Translations under genes and position numbers: made by a program
Shown: positions 9,361 to 21,242 of the stretch, one piece after another
Numbering within the stretch: the first letter of the stretch is position 1
Layout of the letters: each line of letters begins with the position of its first letter
The notes under the pieces: model-generated
What the model was told of the DNA's origin: nothing
Database searches by the model: none
Seen by the model: the letters and a program-made list of their open reading frames with translations, nothing else
DNA from: Flaveria trinervia
Lineage: Eukaryota > Streptophyta > Magnoliopsida > Asterales > Asteraceae
Direction of reading: 5' to 3'
Length of the DNA: 64,000 nucleotides
Assembly (NCBI GenBank): GCA_025506515.1
Contig: CM046447.1
Span: forward strand, 88,849,498-88,913,497

Positions 9361-12206
9361 TGACTACTCCTTCTAAGACCCTCACAATACGGGTTCTTCA
9401 ACCAAGCCTCCGATGCTGGTTAGGACTGAGTATAACATATGGCAACGAAGAATGCTTCATCACCTGTCTGTTAACAGTTCAGGTTGTTGGACATCGGTGG
9501 TACATGGTCCTCATAAGCCTATGGTGAACAATCCGGAAACCAATCAAATGGTTCCGAAGAAGAAGGAAAAATACTCAGATGAAAATCGAAAACTGTTTGA
9601 GATTGATGCTAAAGCCCATGGAATTCTGGCCATGGCACTGCCGAATGAAATCTATTCAGGGCTTATGCATCATGAAACTGCTCATGACCTCTGGAATGCA
9701 CTAAAGGAACAATTCGGTGGAACTGATGAGGTCTTAGCAAACAACAGAGAAATCCTTGCCCAACAATATGAAACATTTTCTCATTGGAAGGGTGAGACAC
9801 TGACTCAACAATTTGAGCGTTTTTCCAGTTTGATCTCTGAGCTAAAAATGGTCAAACATGAATATACCAATAGCCAGATGAACAACAGATTCCTTAGATC
9901 ACTACCTGAGAGATGGGACACATACACTATTGTCCTACGCTCCAGTGCAAATCTGGATAAACTATCTCTCACCCAACTTCATGGGAAACTGTTTACATTT
10001 GAGAGAGAGATAGAGCTGGAAAAAGAAACTGGCATCATCAGAAAGCTCATTGATGACTTTGTACCAGGGAAACTGGCATCATCTGAAAGTAATTATGATG
10101 AGCATATAGATTTCTCTTCAAACAGTTCAGATCATGCATTCGTTGGTGTTGATAGTCACTCAGGCTGTAATAGTGACAATTTATGTTTTATCATGGATGA
10201 TTTGAAAGGAATAGCTGATGATGATCTAGAAGAGATGGATATTCTAAGCCAAATGGCCTTGATTAATATCAGATCTCAGAAGTTCTACAAGAGGACTGGC
10301 AGGAAATTTCCAGGACTCTCTGGCAAAACCAAAGTTGGTTTTGACAAGAGTAAGTTGAGGTGTCACAAATGCCAAAGGCTTGGACACTTTGCTAGAGAGT
10401 GTAGATCATCTGGATCTAACTCCTCTGCACCCTTTGTGACTTTTCCAAGCACTAGTCCACAAAATAGGGGGCAACATCCTGCTAGTTCTGGTCATCATTC
10501 ACAACCTGTTTCGCCTGCATATTTTGTCCCTCAGGGTCCAATGTCATATCCGTATCCATGCTATTACATGCCTCAGCCAAATCCAGTTCAAGTTCCTACT
10601 GCACAACAACCACAAGCATTACCTGAGCCTCTACCATCTCAATCACAACCTCATCACAGCTTTTTCACCCCTGGTAATGTTGACTGGAGCAGTTTACCAG
10701 ATGATCTCTCTGGTACTGAGCAATTATTTGCTGGTGATGGTCAACATGGTGGTGAACATCCTTTTGGGAATCTAGCTCTCATGGCCCTGGAATCTACTGA
10801 GAGTTCATGCTCCAATGCATCTTCTCACAGGTAACCCAGGTATCCTCTGAGGCTAAGGCCAAGCTTTGTTCTGAATCTTGCATAGATGCATTTGTCTCTA
10901 TTAGAGAAGCAAATGTAGCTGTAATTAATCAAAATCTAGAGCTTGAGCAAACTATTTCAAAAAGAAAAGCTGAATATGAGTTGTCCTTAAGGACAAAGAT
11001 GATGAGATTTATAAGCTTAAATGCCAATTAAATGATGAAAAGGCTAAGTTAGAGGTCATTCTTGAGAACCATAAGGAACTCAAAGAAAAACTTGCAGTTA
11101 CCCAAGTTGAGTGTGACCGCTGGGTGTCATCCTGCAAGGGATTTGAAATGCTGCGCAGTAAGGAATCTGCTTCGAATGTGAAGTTTGGAATTGGTTACAA
11201 CCATATTGCACCTCCAACAGATTTTACTCCAAAACCAATAGTAAAATCTGAAGGTGAAAGCAATCTCCAAACCACATCATCATGTGCATCATCCTCAAGT
11301 GATCTCCCAAAATCACAAGATGAAATAAGGGTTGATACCTCAGCAAGTCAATTGGCTGATGGGTTAACTACTGATAAGCACATGAAGTTGAGTATTTCAG
11401 ATGTTGTCCCTCAAAGTAACTTAAGTACTGAAGGGCAAGTTACAACAACTGAAAAGCATTTCAAATCAGCTGAAATAAATGGATTAACAACTGCTGACAA
11501 TGAACAGCTGAAGAACAACTCTTCAGTTGTTACAGATTCTTCAGTATTGAACAAAAGTACTGAAAGGAGGAAAGTACTGAAGAGCACACCTTCAGTAGTT
11601 TCCACATCAGCAGTTGATCAATCCAAGATGAAGAATAAGCCATGTGAAATATGTGGTAAATTCAATCATCTTTCTGATGAATGTTGGTACAGAAAGGGTT
11701 CCAAACTCAACAGAGATAAGCTCATTAAAATCCAGATGGATGAAATGAAAACAGAGTTTGAGACCAAGTTTGTACCACAATCATTCCATTGTGATAAACC
11801 CAAGCCTTCAACCAAATCCAAAAAGAAGGATAAGATTCATCACAAAACAGCTGATGGTGCTCCTCATGATAAACATCAGACTAAGTCTGTTTATATTAAG
11901 GAGGAAATGGTGGATCACATGAACTCATCAAACACAAGTACTGATATGTCACAAGAGCTGAAAGCTTTGGCTACAAATCAGACACAACTTGTTATGATGG
12001 TTCAGCATTTGTTGGGGAGAGTTAACCAACTAGATGCACCTGTGATCAAATCACTGAAAAGGCATTCCAAGCCCAAATCCAAGGAATCCATTTCAGCACC
12101 ATCTCCTTCTTCATCAGTTGTTAATCATAAGAAACAAGTTATGGTTGCATCTGTTGATGAAAAAAAACCCAAAACCAAAAAGGTTTGGGTCTCAAAATCT
12201 AACTAG
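9361..12206 (+). pseudogene. copia gag, long Sirevirus form, frameshifted
   Basis: The ATG at 9361 matches the start of the sister copy, but a one-base loss within the first 20 codons moves the frame, and the readable frame begins at 9413 and runs 473 aa to 10834. It carries the gag domain (YNIWQRRM, LTQQFERFS), a CCHC knuckle (CHKCQRLGHFAREC, about 10360-10401) and a Pro/Gln-rich region. Two more frames follow. The segment at 10807-11031 is helical. The one at 11124-12206 (360 aa) holds a Ser/Thr-rich stretch and a second knuckle (CEICGKFNHLSDEC, about 11642-11683), then Lys-rich sequence. A single uninterrupted gag would be near 950 aa. Confidence 0.85.
11390..11620 (+). repeat. Family word (CTTCAGTTGTT, AGTACTGAA) inside gag coding DNA
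   Basis: Words such as AACAGCTGAAGAACAAC, CTTCAGTTGTTAC, AAGTACTGAA and CTTCAGTAG recur within the gag linker just before the second knuckle. They are the words, or their reverse complements, that fill the U3 of the LTR (8290-8640) and the spacer at 15535-16140. Confidence 0.7.
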
Positions 12207-12215
12207 TTTTCTTTT

Positions 12216-13500
12216 ATGCAGGGTTCTTCAACATGCCAAAGGAGCATCTGGTATGTGGACAGTGGAGGATCTATGCATATGACTGGGAGCAGTTCTCTTC
12301 TTAATGACTACTCTCAAGGAAAGAAGGGATTTGTTTCATTTGGAAATGATGCCATAGGTTACATCATTGGGAAAGGATATGTGTCTAATGGACAAATCCG
12401 GTTTGATGATGTCAACCATGTGGAGAATCTCAAGTATATCTGCTGAGTGTCAATCAGATGTGTGATAAGGGCATGTTGCACTTTTCACAAGCCAGAACTG
12501 CAGGATTCTGTCTTCTCAAGTTCTGAGGCTGATTGACAAGGTAATGGATGAACATACTCTCCTGAAGGCCAACAGGATCGGAAGAGTGTATGCCTTGGAT
12601 TTGTCAAAGAAGATTGATTTGAAGGTTCATCCATGCCTGTTCTCCAAAGCCTCTCTTCAGGAAACTAAACTATGGCATAGAAGGCTGGGTCATGTCAATC
12701 TCAGAAACATGAATCAGCTGATCCACAATCGTTTAGTGAGAGGTTTATCAATAAAGGAGTTCCATTGTGATGAAGCCTGCACTGCTTGTTTGAAAGGAAA
12801 ACAGCACAAAGTCTCATTCCCTCCCATTGAAGAACCTAAGTCCACTGCCTGCTTGCAGTTACTGCACATGGATCTATTTGGTCCTGTGAGAGTGATAAGC
12901 ATGGCAAAGAAGAAATACTGTCTGGTAATGTGGATGATTACTCCAGATTCGTATGGACTTTTTTCTACATTCAAAGGATGAGGTTGCTCAGAAGATTATA
13001 AACTTTGTGATGTATGTTGAGAAGCAGTATTCCCTATCAGTCAAGTGTATAAGGAGTGATAATGGTACTGAATTCAGAAACCATACACTTGATGATTTTT
13101 ATCTTTCAAAAGGAATCAAAAGGCAGTTTAGCATCCCAAGGACTCCATAACAAAATGGAGTAGTGAGAGAGAAAGAACAGCATTTTATTGAAGCTGCAAG
13201 GTCCATGTTGGCTGACTCTGGTTTGCCTTTGAACCTTTTGGGCTGAAGCTGTCAATACAGCTTGCTATGTGTAGAATAGAGTGTTAGTAAATCAGAGGTT
13301 GATGAAGACTCCATATGAAGCTCTACATCATTTGGCTCCTTTGATTTCATTCTTCAGAGCCTTTGGATGTCCTTGTTTCATTCTCAACACAAAGGGTCAA
13401 CTCCACAAATTTGATCCTAAGGTGGATGCAGGTATTTTGTAGGTTATTCATCCACTTGCGAGGCTTACAGAGTCTTCAACTGCAGAACAAAGATAGTTGA
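12216..13500 (+). pseudogene. copia protease and integrase, several breaks
   Basis: The protease active site reads WYVDSGGSMHMTG at about 12249-12287, with Gly in place of the usual Cys or Ala after DSG. It stops at 12446. Integrase shows the zinc motif (LWHRRLGHVNLR, then CTACLKGKQH, about 12670-12810) and HMDLFGP (about 12867). A frameshift near 12925 moves the reading to 12953-13150, with SDNGTEF (about 13058). A CAA-to-TAA change at 13148 stops translation just before the last catalytic Glu block, which is itself shifted by a missing base (about 13157-13175). The rest to 13500 is readable only in pieces. Confidence 0.8.
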
Positions 13501-14039
13501 AGAAACCTTGCATGTGAAATTCATGAATCTCCTAAGGATAAAATCCACAAAACCCTGTGGAGTTGTTTGATCTGGACATACTGCAATATGCTCCTTATCA
13601 AACTCCAGCTGTTGCAGATCATGTGGATAAATCATCTTCTGCAGCAAGTCTTCCACCTGGTGGTACTGATGATGATGATGATGATATCAGTACTCACCTT
13701 TTCAAGTTTAGTGACCAACTGCCTGAGTCTGCTAAACTTGATGTTCTGTACCTTCAGCAGCTCCATCCACAACAAATGCTGATGAGATTTCTGATTCCTC
13801 TACATCGTTTGATTTGCCATCTAATACTTGGATTCAAGAATCTGAATCAACATCTGCTGATGCTGAACCGGCTACAAACACTTGCACTGATCTTATTGTG
13901 CACCAAGAGCTGAAGAATCACCCCATGTCTCAAATCATTGGTGGTATCAATGCTGGGTCTCAACCAGGAGTCAATTGTCTAACTTGTGCTTCTATGCTCT
14001 CTTCATCAGTCAGCAAGAGCCAAAGAACTATCATGTTGC
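13501..14039 (+). pseudogene. integrase-RT linker of the Sirevirus element
   Basis: This spacer holds low-complexity coding remnants: an Asp run from a GATGATGAT stretch at about 13666-13686 and Ser/Glu/Pro-rich peptides in two frames (13557-13913, 13814-14044). Its position between the integrase C-terminus and RT is where copia pol has its variable linker. No catalytic motif is seen. Confidence 0.6.
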
Positions 14040-15534
14040 TTTGAGAGACAATGGATGGGTGGAAGCCATGCAGCTTGAGCTACTTCAGTTCAAGAAAAGC
14101 AAGTGTGGGAACTGGTTCCTCTACCCCCAAGTAAGTGTGCAATAGGCACTAAATGGGTGTTTAGGAACAAAACAGATGAAAATGGGCTTATTGTTAAGAA
14201 CAAGGCCAGACTGGTTGTTCAGGGGTTTTCACAAGAGGAAGGCATTGATTATAATGAAACCTTTGCCCCTGTAGCCAGACTGGAAGCAATTCGATTGTTT
14301 TTAGCTTATGCTGCTTATCACAAGCTTAAAGTTTTTCAAATGGATGTTAAAAGTGCATTTTTATATGGTAAAATAAAAGAAGAGGTTTATGTGTGTCAAC
14401 CACCAGGTTTTGAGGATAATAAACATCCAGATTAGGTATACAAGCTTGATAAGGCTCTTTATGGGTTGAAACAAGCTCCTAGAGCCTGGTATGAGACATT
14501 ATCAAATTTTCTTCTTCAAAATAATTTCACTAGAGGCTCCATAGATAAAACTTTATTCATTAAGAAGGTGGATCAGCATAAGCTACTTGTTCAAATTTAT
14601 GTTGATGATATTATTTTTGCATCCTCTGATTCCCAGTTGTGTGATGACTTTACCAATTTAATGCATAAGAAGTTTGAAATGAGTGCAATGGGAGAATTAC
14701 AGTTCTTTCTAGGATTGCAAATCAAACAAAAGGCTGATGGGACTTTCATTCATCAGTCTAATATACAAAAGATCTTTTGAATAAGTTTGATTTACAAAAT
14801 TGTAAGCCCTGTTCTACTCCATGTGCAACACCACACAACTGGATGCAGATCAGAAAGGCAAAGCTGTTGATGAAACACTTTACAGATGTATGATTGGGTC
14901 CTTGATGTACTTAACAGCTTCTAGACCAGATATCATGTTTGCAACGTGTGTTGTGCTAGATTTCAGGCTGCTCCTAAAGAGTCTCACTTGATTGCAGTCA
15001 AAAGGATCTTTAGATATCTGCAAGGTACACAATCTCTAGGTTATGGTATTCCACTGGACACTCTTGCAAATTGGTTGCTTTTTCTGATAGTGACTATGCA
15101 GGGTGTAAGTTAACCAGAAAGTCAACTTCTGGTGGATGTCAATTCCTAGGCAACTGTTTATTTCTTGGCAGAGTAAGAAAACACATTTGTTGCTACATCC
15201 ACTGCTGAAGCAGAGTACATTGCTGCTGCAAGCTGTACTTCTCGGGTACTCTGGCTTCAGAACCAACTTTTGGATTATGGCATTACAGAGACTAAGACTC
15301 CATTATTAATGGACACGTGCTTCAGCTCATTGCATTGTCAAGAATCCTGTCCAGCACTCTAGACCAAACATATAGAGATTAGACATCATTTTATTAGGGA
15401 CTGTTTTGAAAAAGGTCTGATTGATCCAAAGTTTGTGCCTAGTGCTGATGAGCTTGCAGACATTTTTACTAAGCCTTTGGATAGTTTGACTTTCCAAACC
15501 TACGTGTTAAGGCTTGGTATGCTGCAGCTAGAAT
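14040..15534 (+). pseudogene. copia reverse transcriptase and RNase H, broken
   Basis: RT begins near 14050, with [29 protein letters not shown] and [12 protein letters not shown] in order (about 14140-14370). A TAT-to-TAG change stops the frame at 14433-14435. The next frame (14466-14780) has [10 protein letters not shown] and the catalytic IYVDDIIFAS (about 14595-14625), so the YVDD box is intact. RNase H (14800-15534) is readable in pieces: STAEAEYIAAASC (about 15195) and a KHIEIRHHFIRD block (about 15365). The pol stop is at about 15533. Confidence 0.85.
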
Positions 15535-16140
15535 AAGTGATAACTACTGATGATCTCAGTAAATAAGTACTGATGATCATTTGTAACCATCATCACAATA
15601 AGTACTGATTCGTTACAAGAACTGATACAGTCACAACTACTGTGTAGTTATAACTACTGATATCAGTACAAACAGACAGTACTGATGTCCTATGTGAAAC
15701 AACTGAAAAAACAGCGAAAAGACTGATGAGTAAGTGTTGAGGACAGTATGAAACAGCTGAAAAGCTATGAATTGACGAAAAAAACTAATGAGAATTTTCT
15801 CTTCAGTTGTTCTAAAACTGCTGTTTCATCTTAAACAACTGATGACAAAACCATGTCTTCAGTAGCTTCACAACTACTGATGACTAATACACATCGTCAG
15901 CTGTTTAAAACAACTGATGACAAAACCATGTCTTCAGTAGTTTCATAACTACTGATGACTAACACCAAGTTATCAGTTGTTTCCACATCTGAAGCTAAAA
16001 CCATGGTTTTCAGTAGTTTTATAACTACTGATGCCTAAAACCAAGACTTCAGTTGTTTCAACCTCTGAAGGTTATACCTACCATGTCATCAGTCGTTTAA
16101 AATACTGATGGACTCACACCAAACCCTTCAGTTGCTTTAT
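15535..16140 (+). repeat. Repeat-rich spacer after pol, built from the LTR's family word
   Basis: About 600 bases consist largely of near-repeats such as CAACTGATGACAAAACCATG, TCTTCAGTAGTTTCA and ACAACTACTGATGAC, with inverted pairs of TTCAGTAGTT and AACTACTGA. There is no reading frame. The words match those in U3 and in the gag linker of the same element. It separates RNase H from the env-like frame. Confidence 0.75.
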
Positions 16141-16150
16141 AACCCGTACC

Positions 16151-16160
16151 CTATAAATAA
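16151..16160 (+). promoter_or_regulatory. TATA-like box before the env-like frame
   Basis: CTATAAATAA lies 78 bases before the ATG at 16229. A start about 30 bases downstream would leave a leader of some 45 bases. A TTATCTTACAG sequence just after it could also serve as a splice acceptor. Neither use is proven. Confidence 0.35.
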
Positions 16161-16228
16161 CTTATCTTACAGAGCTTCATCATCTCAAACCTAACGTTCA
16201 CAAAAACTCAGAACCCTCTCTCACATCA

Positions 16229-18178
16229 ATGGCGAACATGAAGCTTAAACCACGACACAACTGTGTTGCTTACCTTACCAAATCACCCTTCTAGACAAAG
16301 TTTGATAATGCCATTGATCTAATGATCAACTCTCCATACAAAACGGCTTTCCTTCTAAATCCTACCATTCATGCCGAATCCCTACACCAGTTTGGAAGAA
16401 CGTCACCCCTATCACTGGGGAGAATAAACCGACTCTCTCCAGTCCTTCGTCAACAACCGTCAGGTGGTAATCACTCCAGCAATCCTTCGCCAAACCCTAC
16501 AACTGGATGATGCCACTTTCCCCACTGGGTATTCAAAGGGCACCACTGATCTATCATTTGCCCAACATGGATACCAGGGTAACCTCAGCGCCTTTAACAT
16601 CCTGAAGAAGCATTTCCATGATGCAGAACGACTAATTTTTCATATGGTGATGTATGCTTAGCTCCTAAGACTTCTTCTTGGGATCAAATGTCGACGAGGT
16701 GGCAGCAGGTATTATTCTCTATCCTTGACCAACAAAGCTTAAATTTTCTGAAAATTATTTCTTGAACTCAAGGATATGGCCTCCAAGCCTATTGCTACCG
16801 ATGGATATTATATCCTCGGTTCATAATGGCCATTATAGTAAACCAGCTGAAAGCTGAGGGACTGTTGGCCTTGGAGTCCCTGCCACGGCTGTATTGCCTG
16901 AAGTATACTCCAGGCACAACTCAGACCAGTCACTCAAACTGGGGCCAAACTGCGAAAACCCACGCAGCTGGACCCATAACCACCACCTTCAAATCCAATG
17001 TCCCCACCAAACCCAAACACAAGAAAGCCAAAAAGGCTACTCAAGGAAATGAGTCCCCTGAGGATGCCCCTGCAACACAAACACAGGTTATATCTATTGG
17101 TCATAACCCCCAGTAGATACACGTACTCACTCACCCTCAACCGCTCAGGTTTCCTCTCAACAGGAGCCTGTAGCAACCACCTCTGGGGCACCTATACATC
17201 TGGAACCTTCCTCACTTGAGGAGGTTGCCATTGAAACGCACCACTCTCCCCGGGTGCATACTGCCTTCACACCCTCTCCCACTGCACCCGCCCCCAAAGT
17301 CCTACCATAATAATTGCCAAAGTGCTGACTCAGTTGCATTCCTCACCTCCTCCCCAGATACCAATCAAAACTGGGATGGCCTCAACCATTGAGGGGAGGA
17401 CCAAAGTGATTCTGACACCCCACAGCACAGGGGTTACCATATTCAATCTCCAAGTGTAGAAACGGAGATTCGAATTTCTGGTGAGGCTGCCACTTTCTCC
17501 TGCTTCAGCAAATGATCAGGATGAATTGGTACTATCCATAAGACCTCACCAGAGGCAACTGCCGATGAAGGACATAGTCCTGAGGCAGGAAGTCCTCAGT
17601 ACCATGACCAAGGGGCACATGCTACTGCTAATCTACACTCAGAGCATGTTCATCCTGATTCTATCAGGAGGTCAGGTGATTCAGTAAACACTGATGATGA
17701 CCTGGGCTTCTTTATGATGTTTAGCCCAAAACACCATCCTCGAGGATGAGGTGAGCAGACTCAAAGAGCTGCTTGCCAAAATTCTCAGGATCAACGACCA
17801 TCTACCCCTCACAACCCACAGATGGAACCTTCCTCTGAAGGTCTCCCTACACCGAGCCACCCAAAACACTCAGCCACCTGCCTCTGCTTCTGACACTATT
17901 TCTCAGGGACAAAACCCCCCTGAGCAAATAGCTGCTATCTTTCAACATTCCTTACCTCTCATCACATCAACTATCACTGATATAGTGCTTAAAACCCTTG
18001 ATAAGAGGCTTCCCTCAGTTATACAACCTTGATAGAGGATGCTGTGAGCAAAAGGCTTTCTCAACAATCAACCCTTGCAACCATGAACCAAAAAGGGGGA
18101 GATGCAGTCAGTGCATGACAGCAAAGAAAGAGGATTGCAGATAGGAAAGAAACTAAGAAGGAGAAGGTGAAGGAAGCT
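16229..18178 (+). pseudogene. env-like third reading frame of the Sirevirus element, decayed
   Basis: The frame starts ATGGCGAACATGAAGC and would give a protein with an N-terminal helical domain. Recognisable pieces are a DNAIDLMINSPYKTAF-like block (about 16300-16347), a VITPAILRQTL block (16464-16661) and, later, Pro/Lys/Ser/Thr-rich sequence with KPKHKKAKK. A charged segment near 18030-18175 ends it. At least five frameshifts and stops are present, for example TAG at about 16290. Such an extra frame between pol and the 3' LTR is known in Sireviruses and is called env-like, although its function is unproven. I recall similar proteins from Asteraceae databases, often misnamed after longin-like domains; I cannot check this here. 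Confidence 0.6.
18090..18101 (+). other. Polypurine tract
   Basis: AAAAAGGGGGAG matches the purine tract that primes plus-strand synthesis in Sireviruses. In an intact element the 3' LTR follows within a few bases or after further tracts; here coding-like sequence and then a microsatellite follow. Confidence 0.55.
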
Positions 18179-18655
18179 GACATATATATGTATATATGTA
18201 TATATATGTATATGTATATTATTACATATATATATATATGTTTATGTAATATGTATATACATATATATATGTATATATATGTATATATGTATACATATGT
18301 ATATGTATATGTATATGTGTATGTATATATTATATATATGGTATATGTATGATATATATATGTATATATTATATCTATATGTATATATGTAAATATATAT
18401 ATGAAATATATATATATATATATGTAAATATATTATATATATATATATATTATAATATATTATATATATATATGTATATATGTAAATATATATATATATG
18501 TAAAATATAATATATATATATCTATATATATATATAATATATATCTAATATATATAATATATTATATATTATATATATAGATATATATATATTATATATA
18601 TATGTAAATATATATATATATTATATATAGAGAGAGAGAGAGATATAGATAAATT
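18178..18655. repeat. AT/ATATGT microsatellite
   Basis: About 475 bases of TA, ATATGT and ATATAA runs end in a short GA run (about 18630-18645). It lies exactly where the Sirevirus 3' LTR and the remainder of the interrupted element should be. Reading frames in it (Tyr/Ile/Met/Val repeats) are artefacts. Confidence 0.9.
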
Positions 18656-20048
18656 GAAAATATAAACAGGAATGACGTATCTACATAAAAATAGATACTT
18701 AAATAACGTATCTACATATGCATAAAATAATAAAAATAACTTTTGAAAAGAAAAATAACATATTAGTTAGAAACTTTTCCGACTATAAAAGATAAAACTA
18801 GTATTATAAGTCTAAAGATCAAATTCCTAAAGTGTTAAAATGTATTAATTAAGAGCAATTTATGTAATTAGAGAGAATAAGAATGCAAACCTTGGTTTAT
18901 ATATACCACAATAACTATATATAGTTTTTTCCTCCATCTATTATAAATAACTAAATATATGTGCAACTTATTACAATTCTGGCCCTCATTTTTTTTACAT
19001 AATAAAAAAGTTTGTTCCCCGGTGTTTTTTTAATTGCTAATGTTAATTATTTAATATTTAATAATAATAACGTTAAATCATTTTTTGAGATTTAATCAAG
19101 TTATCCATTCGATTCATCGTAACCATTATGATTGGTATTTTTCTTATAAACTTATATTTAAATGCTTATTTATCTTAGCTGGTTTAGTAGTAATAACGTT
19201 AAAATTATGTTTAATATTGTTTTTAAAAATACAAAAAGCTTTGAAAATATAACTATATTTATAGTTGTTTTGTTCCACTACGGTTGTTAGTTGTGCAAGG
19301 GTAGGTTTGGGTAGAAGTGGGCCTCCACCTGTAGCCGTCCTGTGGGCCCATTTATCTCAATAATGGGCTTTCTATTCCTTATGGACGGTTGTCTAATTGT
19401 GGTCGAACTCCTGTGATATTTACGCCTAACAATTAATATTTAAAACCAATGGAAACTAAGGAGAAAAGAAATAACTGGAATATATAATGTATATATTTTA
19501 TTCCAACCTTCGTATGATGAAAGCAAGAAAAATCGATTAATAATAAAATGTTTAACATATCAGTGTTAATATAAATCTGAAAATATATATGAACCAACAT
19601 AATATTACCAATATATCATAACAAATTTAGAATGAAAATTTATGTTACCACAATATTCTATTATAACTATTTAAAAAATGAATAAAAAGGATGCAAAAGT
19701 CGTAATGGACTGGTCAATGTTGGAGCACACCTGCTCATAACCAGATGCTTGACTGTGATGGTCCCATTGAAGAATTATAATTTGATAACATTTATATCAC
19801 ATGAAACAATCTTCTAGATAATAATAATACCCAAACAAAAATTCACAAAAAAAAAAAAAAAAAAAAAATGTTACTCAAAATCACTTCTTCATAAATAGAT
19901 GAAAGTTATGATGATTTTTGAACAAAGCAAGGCTCCTTCAGCTTGAGGTCCAGATAGACGCTCCATAAATATAAGACGAACGAGAAGATGACAAATTCTA
20001 TCTTAAATTCATGGTTATATGGTTGTATTGTCGTTTTCTTATTTGCAA
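18656..20048. other. AT-rich intergenic DNA, no gene seen
   Basis: There is no frame of note and no RNA gene. A 23-base A run lies near 19846-19868. A short GC-richer patch at 19300-19440 with GTGGGCC words may be the end of an old repeat, not identified. Confidence 0.6.
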
Positions 20049-20056
20049 ATCACAAA

Positions 20057-20756
20057 CATAGGCGGATCTACTTGCGGGGCAGGGTGTAGGAAGGCCTCCA
20101 CTCAAGAAAACCTTAGTGTAAACCTATATAGAAATTAAGCTAAAAGAATTGTGTGCCCCATTTGTTTTATGAAGAGGCCTCCTGAAAAACACCTTACCAA
20201 AATGGAACATGATCAAAACTCCATTAAATAGAAGAACTTAAAGTGGTTGGGATGGACTTGTGAGTGGTCTAGTTATTACATCTACCTGTTTTATTTACAT
20301 CTGACTTTTGTTTTTCTAGCACTAGTTATCACTAGAAATTATTAACCTTAAATTTTCTTTTTTTAAATTAAAATTAAGTAAATTCAAAATTTTATTGACA
20401 AAATGTAGAAAAAAAATCATTATGACCTATGATGTTTTACTTATACTTTATAGTTTAGCGATATATATTCTTTTGAAGATATAACATCAAAAGCCTTACA
20501 AAGCGAATGTCATGCCTGTAATTTCTTTCTTTCTTTCTTTTTTTTTCCTTTTGTAATCCATGTTTTATGTATCAGATTTTTCTTAAAGTGGCATCTTAGT
20601 TTTTAGGACTATACTAGTACTATAAGTTTCCTACGATTTGTATCAATTTTGATCCGTTTTAACTGTTTTGGCTAACCCTATTTAGCTGTGTGACCGGCCT
20701 ATTTTCTTCTACCCATATTTTTCCCCCACTGATGAAAAATGCTTGATCCACCACTG
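20057..20756. mobile_element. Non-autonomous hAT-type element, 700 bp
   Basis: The left end reads CATAGGCGGATCTAC and the right end, on the other strand, CAGTGGTGGATCAAG, an imperfect terminal inverted repeat of a type common in plant hAT MITEs. The flanks are ATCACAAA (20049-20056) and ATCACTAA (20757-20764), an 8 bp target duplication with one mismatch. There is no coding frame inside. Confidence 0.65.
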
Positions 20757-21242
20757 ATCACTAAACTCATTGCAACTACAACAAATCTCGTGAGAGGGCC
20801 CAAACAAGGTAGCTCCAAGGTACTCTGACGTAGAGTTGAACATAAAAACCGGGTCCATACCCGACCCGGCATACCCGAACCGGACCCGGGTCCGGGTACA
20901 ACCAGATACCGGGTGTACCCGGTTCGTACCCTGAAAAAACCGATGGGTTGTACCCGGTTTGGGGTGTTTGGAATTCATAGGAATCGGACCGGACCCGACC
21001 CGGAACCGGACCCGAACCGGTTGAACCCGGGTTGGACCCGGTTTCGACCGTTTTTTTTTTCTAGCCATTTTTAACGGCTATATAGCCGTTGGGGACCAAA
21101 TTTGACCGTTTTTTTGTTGTTTTTGCCTCTAAAATAAGTATAAATAGGTGTGGGTTGATATGGTAAGGTACCCAAGCTTCAAACACAAAAAAACATGCGC
21201 AAAAAACGCAAACAATACTCTCGTTTATTCTCAAATCTCAAT

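Larger units (their letters stand above)
8243..18180 (+). mobile_element. Sirevirus-type copia element with env-like frame, 3' LTR missing
   Basis: The order is LTR (8243-9131), primer site (9134), gag (9361-12206), protease and integrase (12216-13500), RT and RNase H (14040-15534), a repeat-rich spacer (15535-16140), an env-like frame (16229 to about 18178), and a purine-rich tract (18090-18101). Extended gag, a second knuckle, palindrome-rich U3, an AAAAAGGGGGAG tract and an extra frame after pol are typical Sirevirus traits. The 3' LTR should follow but is absent; an AT microsatellite starts at about 18178. The 5' flank is AATAG, but no matching duplication can be found on the right. It lies inside the RT of the element at 2720-8242, so it is the younger of the two. 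Confidence 0.85.

Noticed and set aside
18167..18352. Frame of Tyr, Ile, Met and Val repeats
   Set aside because: It is translation of an AT microsatellite.
20709..21068. 119-codon frame rich in Arg, Gly and Pro
   Set aside because: It is translation of the CCGGGT-rich end of the hAT element.
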